DNA of 64,000 bases from Ponticaulis sp. (GTDB lineage Bacteria; Pseudomonadota; Alphaproteobacteria; Caulobacterales; Hyphomonadaceae), in assembly GCA_002723155.1 (NCBI GenBank), contig PBNO01000006.1, forward strand, positions 896,438-960,437, in the 5' to 3' direction. Shown piece after piece: positions 34,868-44,310 of this stretch. Under the pieces are notes generated by a model. It was given only the letters and a program-made list of their open reading frames with translations. It had not been told where the DNA came from and made no database searches. Position 1 is the first letter of the stretch. Each line of letters starts with the position of its first letter. Both the position numbers and the translations under genes were made by a program.

Positions 34868-37012
34868 CTAAACCGTCCCGGCAGCGCGCAGGCGCGCTTT
34901 GGGATGAATTTCATTCTGAGACAGGACTGGTGTCTTCGGACGGAAGCGATCAATCAACGACTGTACAAACGGTCGGATCGCAGCACTCGTCAGAAGCACA
35001 GGCGTCATGCCTTGCTGGCTGGCCTTGTCAAAGGCCTGTCGGACCTCACCGGCAAACGCGTGAAGACGGGACGGCTCAAGCGCAAGCTGGCGCTCTGAAC
35101 CCTGCCCGACAATGGCGTTTGCGAAGGTCTGTTCCCACCCCGGAGACATTGTGATGACCGGAAGCTGTCCGGTTTCATCGGAATTCACATGGCAAAGCTG
35201 TCGGCCCAGACGTGACCGCACATGCTCTGTAATAAAGGTCATATCCTTATTGGCAGATGCTGCTTCGGCAATTCCCTCCAGAATTGTCGGCAGATCACGG
35301 ATAGACACAAATTCGCGCAGCAGGTTCTGAAGAACACGCTGAATGCCTGAAATGCTGATCTGATTTGGTACGATATCTGCGACCAAGGCTTTCTGCTCCT
35401 GCGGCAGGTCATCCAGAAGGGATTTGACCGCGGCGAATGAGAGCAATTCAGCCATATTTTCCTTAACAATTTCGGTAAAATGCGTCGTAAGTACAGTCGC
35501 CGGATCTACAACCGTATAGCCGTTAATCGCTGCATCTTCCTTGCGCGCTTCATCTACCCAGATCGCAGGAAGCCCGAAAACAGGCTCTGTTACGCGCTCA
35601 CCAGAGATCGGTGAGGCATTACCCATCGCATCCATGGCGAGATGGTGATTGAGCTTCAGGCGGCCATCACCGGCCACGATTTCCTTAACGCAGATATGAT
35701 AAGATTCAGACGGTAGTTCGAGATTATCGACGATGCGTACAGACGGCGCGACAAAGCCAAATTCAGCTGCAATCTGGCGACGGACTGCCTTAACCTGATC
35801 CGTGAGTTTACGGCCCTTAGTCTCATTGATGAGCGCCACCAGACCGAAGCCGAGTTCGATCTTGAGATCATCAACGGCAAGAGAATCAGAGATTGGCGCT
35901 TCTTTTGGTTCGGCTGCTTTCTCGGTCTTGATCGCCTCGGCAATCTTGTCCTGTTCGGCGGTTTCTTTGCGCTGCTTATCGACACGATAGGCCATGTATC
36001 CAAGCGATCCTGCGAGCGCAAAGAAAGGCAGAATAGGCATGCCCGGCAGCAAACCGGCAAAGAACGCTGCGCCCGACACCATATAAAGTCCGAGCGGATT
36101 GCTCATCAGCTGCGTGCCAAAGGCTTTGTCCGCAGCACCATCGAGACCGGCTTTAGAAACCAGAAGGCCTGCAGCAATAGAAATGATCAGCGCAGGGATC
36201 TGGCTTACAAGACCGTCACCGATGGTCAGACGCGTATAGGTGTCAGCCGCCGTCTCAAACGGCAGACCTTCCTGCGCCACGCCGATAATAATACCGCCAA
36301 TGATGTTGATGGCTGTAATCAGGAGACCGGCAACCGCGTCACCGCGAACAAATTTCGAGGCACCATCCATGGCGCCGAAGAAATTGCTCTCACCTTCAAC
36401 GGTTTTACGGCGCTCGCGGGCCTCTTCTTCGTTGATCAGTCCTGCAGACAGATCGGCGTCGATTGCCATCTGTTTGCCCGGCATCGCATCAAGGGTGAAA
36501 CGGGCTGCGACTTCCGCGATACGGCCAGAACCTTTGGAGATCACGACGAAGTTCACGATCACCAGAATGATGAAGATAATAACGCCGATGACGTAATTAC
36601 CGCCCATCACGAACGAGCCGAACGCCTTGATGACATCACCGGCTGCGTCAGGCCCCTGAGCGCCATTGGAGAGGATAAGCCGTGTTGAGGCCATGTTGAG
36701 GCCAAGCCGCAATAGCGTTGCGATCAACAGAACTGCCGGAAAGGCACTGAACTCGAGCGGCTTCTTGATCAGAAGCGCCGTCATCAGAACCAGAACTGAG
36801 AAGGTAATTGAAACGGCCAGCATCATGTCGAGCAGAATGCTCGGCATAGGCATGATCAGCATGATGATCAGGGCAAGCACCCCGACCCCCATGGCCACCT
36901 CGCTCTTGAGGCCGGATGTCAGAAAGGCCTGGACATCAAATCCACCAATACGCAGACCGCCGCCGGCTGCGTTGCCTTCTGAAAGACCCTGAGATGACGT
37001 CGTATCAGCCAA
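34868..37012 (-). CDS. flhA: flagellar export gate protein FlhA
   Basis: Central component of the flagellar type III export gate. The 714-residue protein has eight membrane segments in residues 40-330. The conserved FHIPEP-type loop is visible as FTLDAMPGKQMAIDADLSAGLI and the GESNFFGAMDGASKFVRGDAVAG cytoplasmic segment, and the cytoplasmic receptor domain occupies about 370-700. The start is TTG 37012: an in-frame stop lies only four codons upstream and no ATG is close. flbD precedes it with a 24-base gap. Confidence 0.96.
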   Translation of the reverse strand: MADTTSSQGLSEGNAAGGGLRIGGFDVQAFLTSGLKSEVAMGVGVLALIIMLIMPMPSILLDMMLAVSITFSVLVLMTALLIKKPLEFSAFPAVLLIATLLRLGLNMASTRLILSNGAQGPDAAGDVIKAFGSFVMGGNYVIGVIIFIILVIVNFVVISKGSGRIAEVAARFTLDAMPGKQMAIDADLSAGLINEEEARERRKTVEGESNFFGAMDGASKFVRGDAVAGLLITAINIIGGIIIGVAQEGLPFETAADTYTRLTIGDGLVSQIPALIISIAAGLLVSKAGLDGAADKAFGTQLMSNPLGLYMVSGAAFFAGLLPGMPILPFFALAGSLGYMAYRVDKQRKETAEQDKIAEAIKTEKAAEPKEAPISDSLAVDDLKIELGFGLVALINETKGRKLTDQVKAVRRQIAAEFGFVAPSVRIVDNLELPSESYHICVKEIVAGDGRLKLNHHLAMDAMGNASPISGERVTEPVFGLPAIWVDEARKEDAAINGYTVVDPATVLTTHFTEIVKENMAELLSFAAVKSLLDDLPQEQKALVADIVPNQISISGIQRVLQNLLREFVSIRDLPTILEGIAEAASANKDMTFITEHVRSRLGRQLCHVNSDETGQLPVITMSPGWEQTFANAIVGQGSERQLALEPSRLHAFAGEVRQAFDKASQQGMTPVLLTSAAIRPFVQSLIDRFRPKTPVLSQNEIHPKARLRAAGTV

Positions 37013-37036
37013 ACCCTTTACCTACTCTTATGACGC

Positions 37037-38419
37037 CTAGATTGCTTCGCGAACTTCGCCCGGTTGCGGCACGTCTACGCCCGCTTCCGAATACGCTTTC
37101 AGCTTGTTGCGAAGCGTACGGATCGAAATGCCGAGAATGTTCGCCGCATGTGTACGGTTACCAAGGCAATGGCTAAGCGTATCAAGGATCAGATCCTGCT
37201 CGACATCAGCAACTGTGCGGCCAACCAGAGATGTGTTGAGCGCAGAGGCTGACTGGGTCGCCGCATCAACAACCGGATTGCCCGTCGGCATTGGATGGCT
37301 GGACGCTGCAACCGGCTCAAGACCATCCGGCGAACGGATCGCTTCAGCATCAATGACATCGCCAACAGATAGAAGCACAGCGCGGTGCATAGCGTTTTCG
37401 AGTTCACGAACGTTTCCTGGCCAGTCATGCGCCTGAACGCATTCGCGCGCTTCATCTGAAAGCTGTTTGCCCGGCAGGCCATTGGCTGCCGCATATTTTT
37501 CAACGAAGTAATTTGCCAGCTCAACTGCATCCAGTTTGCGCTCACGCAGCGGCGGAATACGAAGGTTCACAACGTTGAGGCGATAAAGAAGGTCTTCACG
37601 GAAGATGCCCTCCTTTACAGCGTCTGCAAGGTTCCGGTTAGACGTCGCAAGAATACGGATATTGACCTTGATCGGCTTAGAGCCGCCGACACGGTCAATC
37701 TCGCGTTCCTGAATAGCGCGCAGAAGCTTTGCCTGAAGGCGCGCATCCATCTCGGAAATCTCGTCCAGCAGAAGCGTGCCGCCATCGGCCTCTTCAAACT
37801 TACCGATACGGCGTGTGACAGCGCCCGTGAACGCACCCTTCTCGTGACCGAAGAGTTCTGATTCCAGGAGGTTTTCAGGAATTGCCGCGCAATTCACTGA
37901 AATGAACGGCTTGGAAGCGCGGCGTGACTGCTTGTGCACATAGCGCGCCATGACTTCTTTACCGACACCGCTCTCACCGGTGATGAGGACGCTGGCTTCG
38001 CTCCCTGCGATCTGGTCAGCAAGCTGAATGACACGCTGCATTGCCGGATCGGAAACGATCATCGGACGCTCGTCATCAGCCACCGCTTCCAGAACGGCCG
38101 CGATCATGTCCGGCTCCGGCGGCAGCGGGATAAACTCGCGCGCACCAGCGCGGATCGCATTCGCAGCACCTGTTGCATCAGCTTCAACACCGCAGGCCAC
38201 GACAGGAACCGCAATCCGTTCTGCATCCAGCGCAGATGTCAGGCTGGACAGCTCCAGATTATAGTCCGCCATGATCAGGTCGGCACCACGACCGGCCCGC
38301 AGAGCCGAGAGCGCCTGCTCGATCTGGTCGAAATGGGTGACTTTCGCCCCGCGATCGAACGCGATCTTCGAAGCGACCGAAAGCTGACCTCCCAGATTTC
38401 CGATCATCATCACGCGCAT
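37037..38419 (-). CDS. flbD: flagellar sigma-54 transcription regulator FlbD
   Basis: Activates late flagellar sigma-54 promoters and represses fliF in Caulobacter. The 460-residue protein has a degenerate receiver (1-115): the acidic pair is replaced by GN in MMIGNLGG, though D52 remains. The AAA+ domain has Walker A GESGVGKE at 148-155 and GAFTGA at 195-200. A Fis-type DNA-binding helix-turn-helix (THAANILGISIRTLRNKLKAY) lies near the C-terminus. Position between fliN and flhA is the Caulobacter order. FlbD works without normal phosphorylation, through FliX, which is not in the window. Confidence 0.94.
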   Translation of the reverse strand: MRVMMIGNLGGQLSVASKIAFDRGAKVTHFDQIEQALSALRAGRGADLIMADYNLELSSLTSALDAERIAVPVVACGVEADATGAANAIRAGAREFIPLPPEPDMIAAVLEAVADDERPMIVSDPAMQRVIQLADQIAGSEASVLITGESGVGKEVMARYVHKQSRRASKPFISVNCAAIPENLLESELFGHEKGAFTGAVTRRIGKFEEADGGTLLLDEISEMDARLQAKLLRAIQEREIDRVGGSKPIKVNIRILATSNRNLADAVKEGIFREDLLYRLNVVNLRIPPLRERKLDAVELANYFVEKYAAANGLPGKQLSDEARECVQAHDWPGNVRELENAMHRAVLLSVGDVIDAEAIRSPDGLEPVAASSHPMPTGNPVVDAATQSASALNTSLVGRTVADVEQDLILDTLSHCLGNRTHAANILGISIRTLRNKLKAYSEAGVDVPQPGEVREAI

Positions 38420-38474
38420 GGGCGGGCTCCTTCAATAGACACTTTTACAGGGGGGTAAGAGGCGAGACGGGCCA

Positions 38475-38816
38475 TTAGTTCACGCCCTCCCCATCCTTGA
38501 TGATTTCCGTCATCGTCACACCGAGGCGATCATCAACGAGGACGATCTCACCGCGGGCAACGAGCCGGTTATTGACATAAATATCGATGGCTTCACCGAC
38601 GCGGCGGTCCAGCTCGAGAAGCGAGCCCGGCGCGAGGCGCAGAAGCTCTGACACTTCCATCTGAGTGCGACCGAGTACGGCCTGGATATTCACCGGAACG
38701 TCAAAGACGGGCTCCAGATCGGCAGCCGCCTTTTCTTCCGCGCGCTGAGACGGCGTGGAAGCCGGAGCTCCGGTGTTTTCAAGTTCCGGCAGGTTTAAAG
38801 CGTCGTCGTTACTCAA
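38475..38816 (-). CDS. fliN: flagellar motor switch protein FliN
   Basis: C-ring component that forms a ring with FliM and binds export ATPase regulator FliH. The 113-residue protein has a disordered acidic N-terminus and the SpoA-type domain from residue 37: VPVNIQAVLGRTQMEVSELL, LAPGSLLELDR and the final DDRLGVTMTEII. The start is a TTG at 38816 preceded by GAGAG; no ATG is near. It follows the fliH gene by 16 bases. Confidence 0.93.
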   Translation of the reverse strand: MSNDDALNLPELENTGAPASTPSQRAEEKAAADLEPVFDVPVNIQAVLGRTQMEVSELLRLAPGSLLELDRRVGEAIDIYVNNRLVARGEIVLVDDRLGVTMTEIIKDGEGVN

Positions 38817-38832
38817 GATACACTCTCTTCAA

Positions 38833-39471
38833 TCATGCCACGGTGGCGAACAGGTTGCCCTGTGGCTCAAGGGGTTGTGTCAGATGGCTGCGAACGATTT
38901 GTTCCAGCTTCTCTGCGAGTATTTCCGGGTCCTGGCTCACCGCGCCGGACGCCCATTCAAGCATCCATGCACCCGGAGCTGCCATCGGATCTGCAACAAG
39001 TCTGATATCTGTGCCCGGAGGCGTTCTGGCCTCGACAACCGGCGCAACAAGGGCCTCCAGATCAGGCGAAATTTTCAGCGTTACGACCGCGTTCATCGGC
39101 AGATCGGAAACGGCTTCGGCGAGCGCGGCCTGCACGGCTTCCTGCGGAAAGGCTGCAATAGCTTCAGCAGCAAGTTTACGCCCCATCATAAGCGCGAGTT
39201 CAGCGGCCTGTTTGCGCAAGTCATCGGCAATCGACATGGCGAATGGCAAGGTCGGGCTGACGTGTTGAACGAGCGCCTGAACAGATGCCTCCACCTGACG
39301 GTGCATCTGCGCCTCGGACGACGCCATAGCTTCCTGACGTGCGGCCTCTACGGCTGCGTCCATTTCGGCCTGAGTGTAGCGCTTGAAACGACCGCCCTCC
39401 TGAAGGACGGTGCCATCCGCGCCGAACTCCGTGTCAAAAGAGAATGCGTCAGCTTTAGTAGATGAGCTCAT
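38833..39471 (-). CDS. fliH: FliH-like flagellar protein (FlbE)
   Basis: Regulator of the flagellar export ATPase. The 212-residue protein begins [16 protein letters not shown], has a helical, Ala/Glu/Gln-rich middle (residues 40-120) and a C-terminal domain with [11 protein letters not shown] and DMRLVADP-like DIRLVADP motifs of the FliH/YscL family. ATG 39471 is chosen for GGAGG 5 bases before it; ATG 39474 is one codon earlier. The longer open frame to 39561 lies within fliG and is unlikely. The gene overlaps the end of fliG and sits where flbE sits in Caulobacter. Confidence 0.85.
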   Translation of the reverse strand: MSSSTKADAFSFDTEFGADGTVLQEGGRFKRYTQAEMDAAVEAARQEAMASSEAQMHRQVEASVQALVQHVSPTLPFAMSIADDLRKQAAELALMMGRKLAAEAIAAFPQEAVQAALAEAVSDLPMNAVVTLKISPDLEALVAPVVEARTPPGTDIRLVADPMAAPGAWMLEWASGAVSQDPEILAEKLEQIVRSHLTQPLEPQGNLFATVA

Positions 39472-40549
39472 CATCGCCTCCACCTTCTGACAGCATGATC
39501 TCGCCGCGGGCCGCGAGGTCTTTTGCCGTGAATACCATTTCGGTCTGCGCCTGATCGACATCCTTCAGACGTACAGGGCCGAGCGCCTGCATGTCGTCCT
39601 TGAGCAGCTTCGCAGCGCGTTCAGACATGTTGGACAGGAACAGATCGCGAAGATCGTCTGATGCACCTTTGAGCGCCAGCGCAAGCTTGTCTTTCTCGAC
39701 GCTGCGCAGAAGGGTCTGAATGCCGCCCGGATCGAGCTTGGACAGGTCTTCGAAGACAAACATAAGCGCGCGGATTTTGTCCGAGCTTTCGCGGTTGCGC
39801 TCTTCGAGGCTGTTGAGGAAGCGACCTTCCGTCTGACGGTCGAAGCTATTGAAGATTTCCGCCATCAGTTCGTGGCTGTCACGTTTCGATGTGCGTGCGA
39901 GGTTGGACATGAATTCCGAGCGCAGCGTGTTCTCGATTTTATCGAGAATTTCGCGCTGGACAGGTTCCATGCGCAGCATACGCTGAACACACTCGATTGC
40001 GAATTCTTCCGGCAGCGCCGCCAGAACGCGCGCGGCATGGTCTGCCTTAACCTTGGAGAGAACAACCGCAACGGTCTGCGGGTACTCATTCTTCAGATAA
40101 TTCGCGAGAACGACCTCGTTCACATTGCCGAGCTTATCCCACATGGTTCGACCCGCAGGACCGCGAATCTCTTCCATCAGAGCGTCCACCTTTTCAGGCG
40201 GCAGGAAGTTCATGAGCAGCTTTTGCGTCTGCTCGTAAGATCCCATGATGTTGCCCTGATTGGTCATCTTGGAGACGAAGTCAGAGATCAGGCTCTCAAC
40301 AAGTTCGGCTTCTACGACACCAAGTCCGGACATGGCGTGTGAGATTTCACGAATCTCGTCTTCGCCAAGCTTTTCCCAGACCGGCGCCATGTTTTCACCA
40401 AGCGCCATCAGGATAACGGCAGACTTTTCAGCGCCCGTCATACCCTGAATCCGGTTACGGATTTTCAGGCTGGTGCCCGCATTCGACGGATTATTGCCGG
40501 CGATGTTGGCGGTAACGAGTTCTGCGAGGGCTTCTGTTTCCTTCGACAT
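39455..40549 (-). CDS. fliG: flagellar motor switch protein FliG
   Basis: Rotor protein that joins the MS ring to the C ring and receives torque from MotA. The 364-residue protein contains the N-terminal [14 protein letters not shown] segment, the middle-domain [15 protein letters not shown] and the C-terminal torque helix with [22 protein letters not shown], where the charged residues facing MotA are located. ATG 40549 shares one base with the fliF stop, TGATG. It overlaps fliH by 17 bases. Confidence 0.96.
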   Translation of the reverse strand: MSKETEALAELVTANIAGNNPSNAGTSLKIRNRIQGMTGAEKSAVILMALGENMAPVWEKLGEDEIREISHAMSGLGVVEAELVESLISDFVSKMTNQGNIMGSYEQTQKLLMNFLPPEKVDALMEEIRGPAGRTMWDKLGNVNEVVLANYLKNEYPQTVAVVLSKVKADHAARVLAALPEEFAIECVQRMLRMEPVQREILDKIENTLRSEFMSNLARTSKRDSHELMAEIFNSFDRQTEGRFLNSLEERNRESSDKIRALMFVFEDLSKLDPGGIQTLLRSVEKDKLALALKGASDDLRDLFLSNMSERAAKLLKDDMQALGPVRLKDVDQAQTEMVFTAKDLAARGEIMLSEGGGDDELIY

Positions 40550-42231
40550 CAGAAGGCCCTCTGATCAGATTCGTTCAGCCAGGTACGGAGAATGGAAACC
40601 GACTCATCCGGGTGCTGGTCGATCATCTCAGCAATCTTCTTCATGGAAGATGCTTTCACCTGACCGGTTACGTTCGCAACATCAATGGAGTGCTCGAGTT
40701 CGCTGGCCGCAGACCCACCTGCGTCCGAAGGGGCTGGCAGCGCGCCTGCAGAATAACCTTCCGCCGTAATGCGCTCACCACCTGATGATCGCGTTGCCGA
40801 GGAAGATGGACCGCTCAAAAGGCCTGAAACCAATGGGCGCAGAACAAAGAACACAACGGCCAGACCGCCAATGAATAGCGCGACGAGTTCAACCGCGCGC
40901 ATGATGTCATTCTTGGTAAAGTCGAGAAAACCACCAGAGCTAGCGGCCGTACCCAGTGTCAGGTCCGGTTGAGCGAACTGGATGTTTACCACTTCAACAA
41001 CGTCACCGCGCGTCTCGTTATAGCCAACAGCGGAGCGAACGAGGGCCGCAATCTGCGCCATGTCAGCCTCGGAGCGCGGTGCGAAGTTCACAATTTCTGC
41101 GCCATCTTCACCGGCAGTAACGGTTCGCATATTGTCGATTGCAACGGCGATGGACAGACGATTAATCGCGCCGCCTTCAACGACTTCGGTCTGCGTCGTA
41201 CGCGAGATCTCGTAGTTGATCGTTTCTTCGGTGCGGGATGTAGACCGGTCTTCAGTCGGACCATCAGCGCCTGCATCTTCAGCATCCGGCAGGTTTTGCT
41301 CGACCGTTGTTGCTTCCTGACGGCCACGAATACGGTCGGCAGATGATTCTTCTACAGTCTGAGTAGACCGAACAACGCGTCCTTCCGGATCAAACAATTC
41401 AGAAGAACGTGTCACACGGTTGAAGTCGACATCAGCGCTGATTTGAACACGCGCAGCGCCTGCACCCACAACCGGTTCGAGCTGGTCGAGCACCTTCTGA
41501 CGAAGTTCTTCTTCGATCATTGCGCGGCGTTCGTCAGACGTCATCCCGCCAATCGACCCATTCGCATCGCTGGCAGCGGCCGCGAGCAGTCGGCCCTGAC
41601 CATCAAGAAGCGTCACATGATCAGGCTCAAGACTTGGAACCGCACCCGCTGCAAGATTTCGAATCGCCCGAATCTGCGCAGCGTCCAGAGACCGGCCGAC
41701 AATATCCACGACGATAGAGGCAGTTGTTGCCGAGGCGTCGCGCTCAAACAGGCGTCTCTCTGGCAGAACAAGGTGAACCCGCGCAGAGCGGACATTATCC
41801 AGATTGGTAATCGTACGGGCAAGCTCGCCCTCAAGCGCACGGACCCGGTTCACGTTCTGAACGAATGTCGTCGCGCCGAGCGCGTCCTGCTGATCGAAAA
41901 TTTCATAACCGACAGATCCGCGAGACGGCAGGCCTTCGCTGGACAGCATCATGCGTGCGTCCATGACCTGATCGCGGGCCACAAAGATGGAAGATCCATC
42001 GCCGCGCATATCATATCGAATGTTGGCCTGGTCGAGGCGCTCTGCAATCTGGGAGGCTTCAGTCAGCTCCAGACCGGAATAGAGCAGTGCCTGTTGCGCT
42101 GAACCTGTCCGCAGGAACAGCGAAGACATAACACCGCCGACAATAGCAAGGACGATGAGACCCGCAATGATTCGGGTCTGTCCTATGCCGGCGATGGAAA
42201 ATCCGGATTTTTTTGATTCTGTCTCAGCCAT
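40549..42231 (-). CDS. fliF: flagellar MS-ring protein FliF
   Basis: Forms the MS ring in the inner membrane, the base of flagellar assembly. The 560-residue protein has membrane segments near residues 22-42 and 440-462, a periplasmic region with two ring-building motifs ([15 protein letters not shown] and the [36 protein letters not shown] segment), and a C-terminal FliG-binding tail ending near [16 protein letters not shown]. First gene of the long flagellar run; its leader has a hairpin and a TTAA pair. SD sequence before ATG 42231 is weak. Confidence 0.96.
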   Translation of the reverse strand: MAETESKKSGFSIAGIGQTRIIAGLIVLAIVGGVMSSLFLRTGSAQQALLYSGLELTEASQIAERLDQANIRYDMRGDGSSIFVARDQVMDARMMLSSEGLPSRGSVGYEIFDQQDALGATTFVQNVNRVRALEGELARTITNLDNVRSARVHLVLPERRLFERDASATTASIVVDIVGRSLDAAQIRAIRNLAAGAVPSLEPDHVTLLDGQGRLLAAAASDANGSIGGMTSDERRAMIEEELRQKVLDQLEPVVGAGAARVQISADVDFNRVTRSSELFDPEGRVVRSTQTVEESSADRIRGRQEATTVEQNLPDAEDAGADGPTEDRSTSRTEETINYEISRTTQTEVVEGGAINRLSIAVAIDNMRTVTAGEDGAEIVNFAPRSEADMAQIAALVRSAVGYNETRGDVVEVVNIQFAQPDLTLGTAASSGGFLDFTKNDIMRAVELVALFIGGLAVVFFVLRPLVSGLLSGPSSSATRSSGGERITAEGYSAGALPAPSDAGGSAASELEHSIDVANVTGQVKASSMKKIAEMIDQHPDESVSILRTWLNESDQRAF

Positions 42232-42235
42232 AAAT

Positions 42236-42270
42236 GCCTAGCCAAACCCGTTTTTTACGAAGTGCTAGGC
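42236..42270 (-). promoter_or_regulatory. fliF leader hairpin near start codon
   Basis: GCCTAGC and GCTAGGC form a perfect 7-bp inverted repeat with a 21-base loop; one arm ends 4 bases before the fliF ATG. In the transcript it would cover the ribosome-binding region; as DNA it could be an operator. Confidence 0.45.
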
Positions 42271-42300
42271 AGGAATTTCCCACCTCACCGTAAAGGAGGG

Positions 42301-42318
42301 CTTAACAAAGTCGTTAAG
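42301..42318. promoter_or_regulatory. CTTAAC-N6-GTTAAG inverted repeat, CtrA-like
   Basis: A perfect 6-bp inverted repeat with a 6-base spacer, lying 70-87 bases upstream of fliF. It contains TTAA-N8-TTAA, one base wider than the CtrA consensus. In Caulobacter fliF is a CtrA target, so the site is plausible but not proven. Confidence 0.45.
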
Positions 42319-42333
42319 ACAGAATGTTTTTTA

Positions 42334-42609
42334 TCAGCCGCGGTACTGTTGTACGCGTGTAACTCGCAGTCCTTTCGACCCGTGACGGTCATAAAGTTTC
42401 TGCCAGCCGGAAAATTCTTCCTCGCTGAGATTGTATCGCTCGCACGCTTCCTTAAGCGTCAGAAGCCCGCCGCGTACGGCGGCAACAACTTCCGCCTTGC
42501 GGCGAGTTACCCAACGACGGATCGTGGGTTCTGGAAGATCCTTAAGCGTGATCTGCTTTCCGTCTGGTCCCGGAACTGATGTGATCACCTGCGATTCATG
42601 CACCATCAT
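42334..42609 (-). CDS. sciP: SciP, DUF1153 inhibitor of CtrA
   Basis: SciP binds CtrA and blocks transcription of CtrA targets in G1 cells of Caulobacter. The 91-residue protein has the DUF1153 winged-helix core: LKDLPEPTIRRWVTRRKAEV, VAAVRGGLLTLKEACERY, NLSEEEFSGWQKLYDRHG and the C-terminal LRVTRVQQYRG. ATG 42609 has AAGGG 5 bases before it; a TTG one codon earlier belongs to the same frame. It lies directly upstream of fliF on the same strand, as in Caulobacter, so it is close to an early flagellar promoter that it may regulate. Confidence 0.93.
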   Translation of the reverse strand: MMVHESQVITSVPGPDGKQITLKDLPEPTIRRWVTRRKAEVVAAVRGGLLTLKEACERYNLSEEEFSGWQKLYDRHGSKGLRVTRVQQYRG

Positions 42610-42738
42610 CAAAGCCCTTCTTTTTGTGGCTCGGTTTGTCGATGGTCTGGTTATACAGGCAGAGTTTTAAGGTCAGACTTGAGCGCGTGTTTGGAATTAA
42701 TGGAAACTTCCGGCAAATTTCATGCGCCCATAAACCAT

Positions 42739-42764
42739 AAACCGGGAGCCTAAACCCCCGGTTT
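42739..42764 (-). terminator. terminator downstream of flgE
   Basis: AAACCGGG and CCCGGTTT form an 8-bp stem with a 10-base loop, 46 bases after flgE. A short TTTATGGTTTATG follows on the minus strand. The remaining sequence 42610-42738 is the sciP upstream region, with no gene seen. Confidence 0.6.
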
Positions 42765-42809
42765 TAAAGCGTTTTTTATTCTGCGACTAACTCGCAGTTT
42801 TAAGACTTA

Positions 42810-44192
42810 CTATCGCTTGATACGAATTAGCTCGTCCAGCATCTCATCGGCGGTTGTAACAATTTTAGAACTTGCCGAGTAAGCCCGCTGAGTCACGATG
42901 AGCGTTGTAAACTCTTCGGCGAGATCCACAGTCGATGCTTCAAGAGCACGGGACTGAACTGCGCCAGAGCCGCCTTCGTTTGCACCCTTCATATTGAGCT
43001 GACCTGAATCAGGAGAAGCAGAGAATGCACCGCCCGGCTCCAGGTTAAGACCAGACATGTTGGGGAAGGTTGCCAGCGGCAGCTGATAGATAGAGCGAGA
43101 CAGGCCGTTTGTGAAAAGCGCGTTCACATAACCGTCCTTATCAACCTCAACTGAAGACAGGACACCATATGCGCGGCCATCAACTGTTGATTCGACCAGC
43201 TCATTCGGCGTGTCGTATTGGGTCAGGCCACCAGCGGTCAGCGCGCCGCCGATATCAAGGTTTAGTGTTTGCGCCGCGAGACCAGAAGCGGTCGCCCAGC
43301 CGATCTGAGGATCAGTCGCCGTCGCGTTCGACGCCAGGATATCGATTGTGCTTGGCAGGGTAGAGTTTGCAAGATCCAGCTGACCATCAGACGTAAACGC
43401 GACAACGCCGCTCGCCAGAATACCGTCAGGACGACCCGTTGCCTGAAGGTCGGACGCAGGAACCACGTGCACCTCAGCAAACCACTCATTCGCAGTCGGA
43501 GACTTCATGAACGACATAGCCAGCGTACGGATGCCGCCGAGCGAATCATAAATCTGAACCGTGCTCTGGAAGTCCGGTGTGAAGTCACCTGACGCCATGC
43601 TCACATTCGGGTTGGTCGCAAGGTCATATGTGCCCGCTGCAGGGTTGATTGTCTGAGACGCCTCGAGGTTCGCAGAGAAAGAAATATTCTGCGTTGCCTG
43701 AGCCGCACCACCAATATTGGACACGCGAACCGGCTCAAGAACAGACAGATCGGTCGGGCCTGTCGGGATCGGGTTTGTTTCATCAACTGGCCAGCCATAG
43801 AGGTAATAGCCGGACGTGTTTGCCAGATAGCCTTCGCTGTCAGGCTCGAACTGACCTGCGCGTGTGAAGAAATACCCGTCAGATGTTGTTGCGTCAGCTG
43901 CTTTCTGGCGTGTGACAAACATACCGTCACCAGCAATGGCGAGGTGAGTCGAGAAAGAGCTGCTTTCCAGCGCGCCCTGCTCTTCAACCATAGTGCGGTT
44001 CGAAGCGATAACGCCGCCCGCATTATAGCTGGAGAACTGATCCTGTTGCAGAAGCAGAGCGGTAAAATCGGAACGCTGGCGCTTGAAGCCGACCGTATTC
44101 GCATTCGCGATATTGTCAGATGTTACAGCGAGTGCTGACGCGTTTGCACGCAGGCCGGATGTGCCAGCCAGAAGAGCTGTGTTGATACTCAT
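42810..44192 (-). CDS. flgE: flagellar hook protein FlgE
   Basis: Forms the flexible hook outside the cell. The 460-residue protein has the FlgE/FlgG N-terminal segment SINTALLAGTSGLRANASALAVTSDNIANANTVGFKRQ-like residues 2-39, a variable middle D1/D2 region rich in Thr, Asn and Gly, and the C-terminal helix EFTTLIVTQRAYSASSKIVTTADEMLDELI that forms the core. AAGGAG precedes ATG 44192. A sigma-54 element lies about 70-80 bases upstream, and flgD lies 118 bases upstream, so the gene has both readthrough and own-promoter possibilities. Confidence 0.95.
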   Translation of the reverse strand: MSINTALLAGTSGLRANASALAVTSDNIANANTVGFKRQRSDFTALLLQQDQFSSYNAGGVIASNRTMVEEQGALESSSFSTHLAIAGDGMFVTRQKAADATTSDGYFFTRAGQFEPDSEGYLANTSGYYLYGWPVDETNPIPTGPTDLSVLEPVRVSNIGGAAQATQNISFSANLEASQTINPAAGTYDLATNPNVSMASGDFTPDFQSTVQIYDSLGGIRTLAMSFMKSPTANEWFAEVHVVPASDLQATGRPDGILASGVVAFTSDGQLDLANSTLPSTIDILASNATATDPQIGWATASGLAAQTLNLDIGGALTAGGLTQYDTPNELVESTVDGRAYGVLSSVEVDKDGYVNALFTNGLSRSIYQLPLATFPNMSGLNLEPGGAFSASPDSGQLNMKGANEGGSGAVQSRALEASTVDLAEEFTTLIVTQRAYSASSKIVTTADEMLDELIRIKR

Positions 44193-44260
44193 AACTGAGT
44201 TACTCCTTGAAAGATCCCATCATCACATTGTTCATGTGTCGACCCTTCGTGGTCCGTTTC

Positions 44261-44274
44261 GCATTAGCGTGGCC
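44261..44274 (-). promoter_or_regulatory. candidate sigma-54 promoter for flgE
   Basis: On the minus strand the sequence reads GG-CCACGCTAAT-GC, an exact GG-N10-GC spacing, with CACG like the consensus but ATGC in place of TTGC. It lies between flgD and flgE. Confidence 0.5.
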
Positions 44275-44310
44275 GGTCATTTTAACCCGCCTTTTTATTC
44301 AAATTCGGGC

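Noticed and set aside
38755..39465. 236-residue open frame on the plus strand
   Set aside because: Antisense to fliH and fliN; reflects codon bias of the real genes.
41443..42102. 219-residue open frame on the plus strand
   Set aside because: Antisense to fliF, which is well supported.
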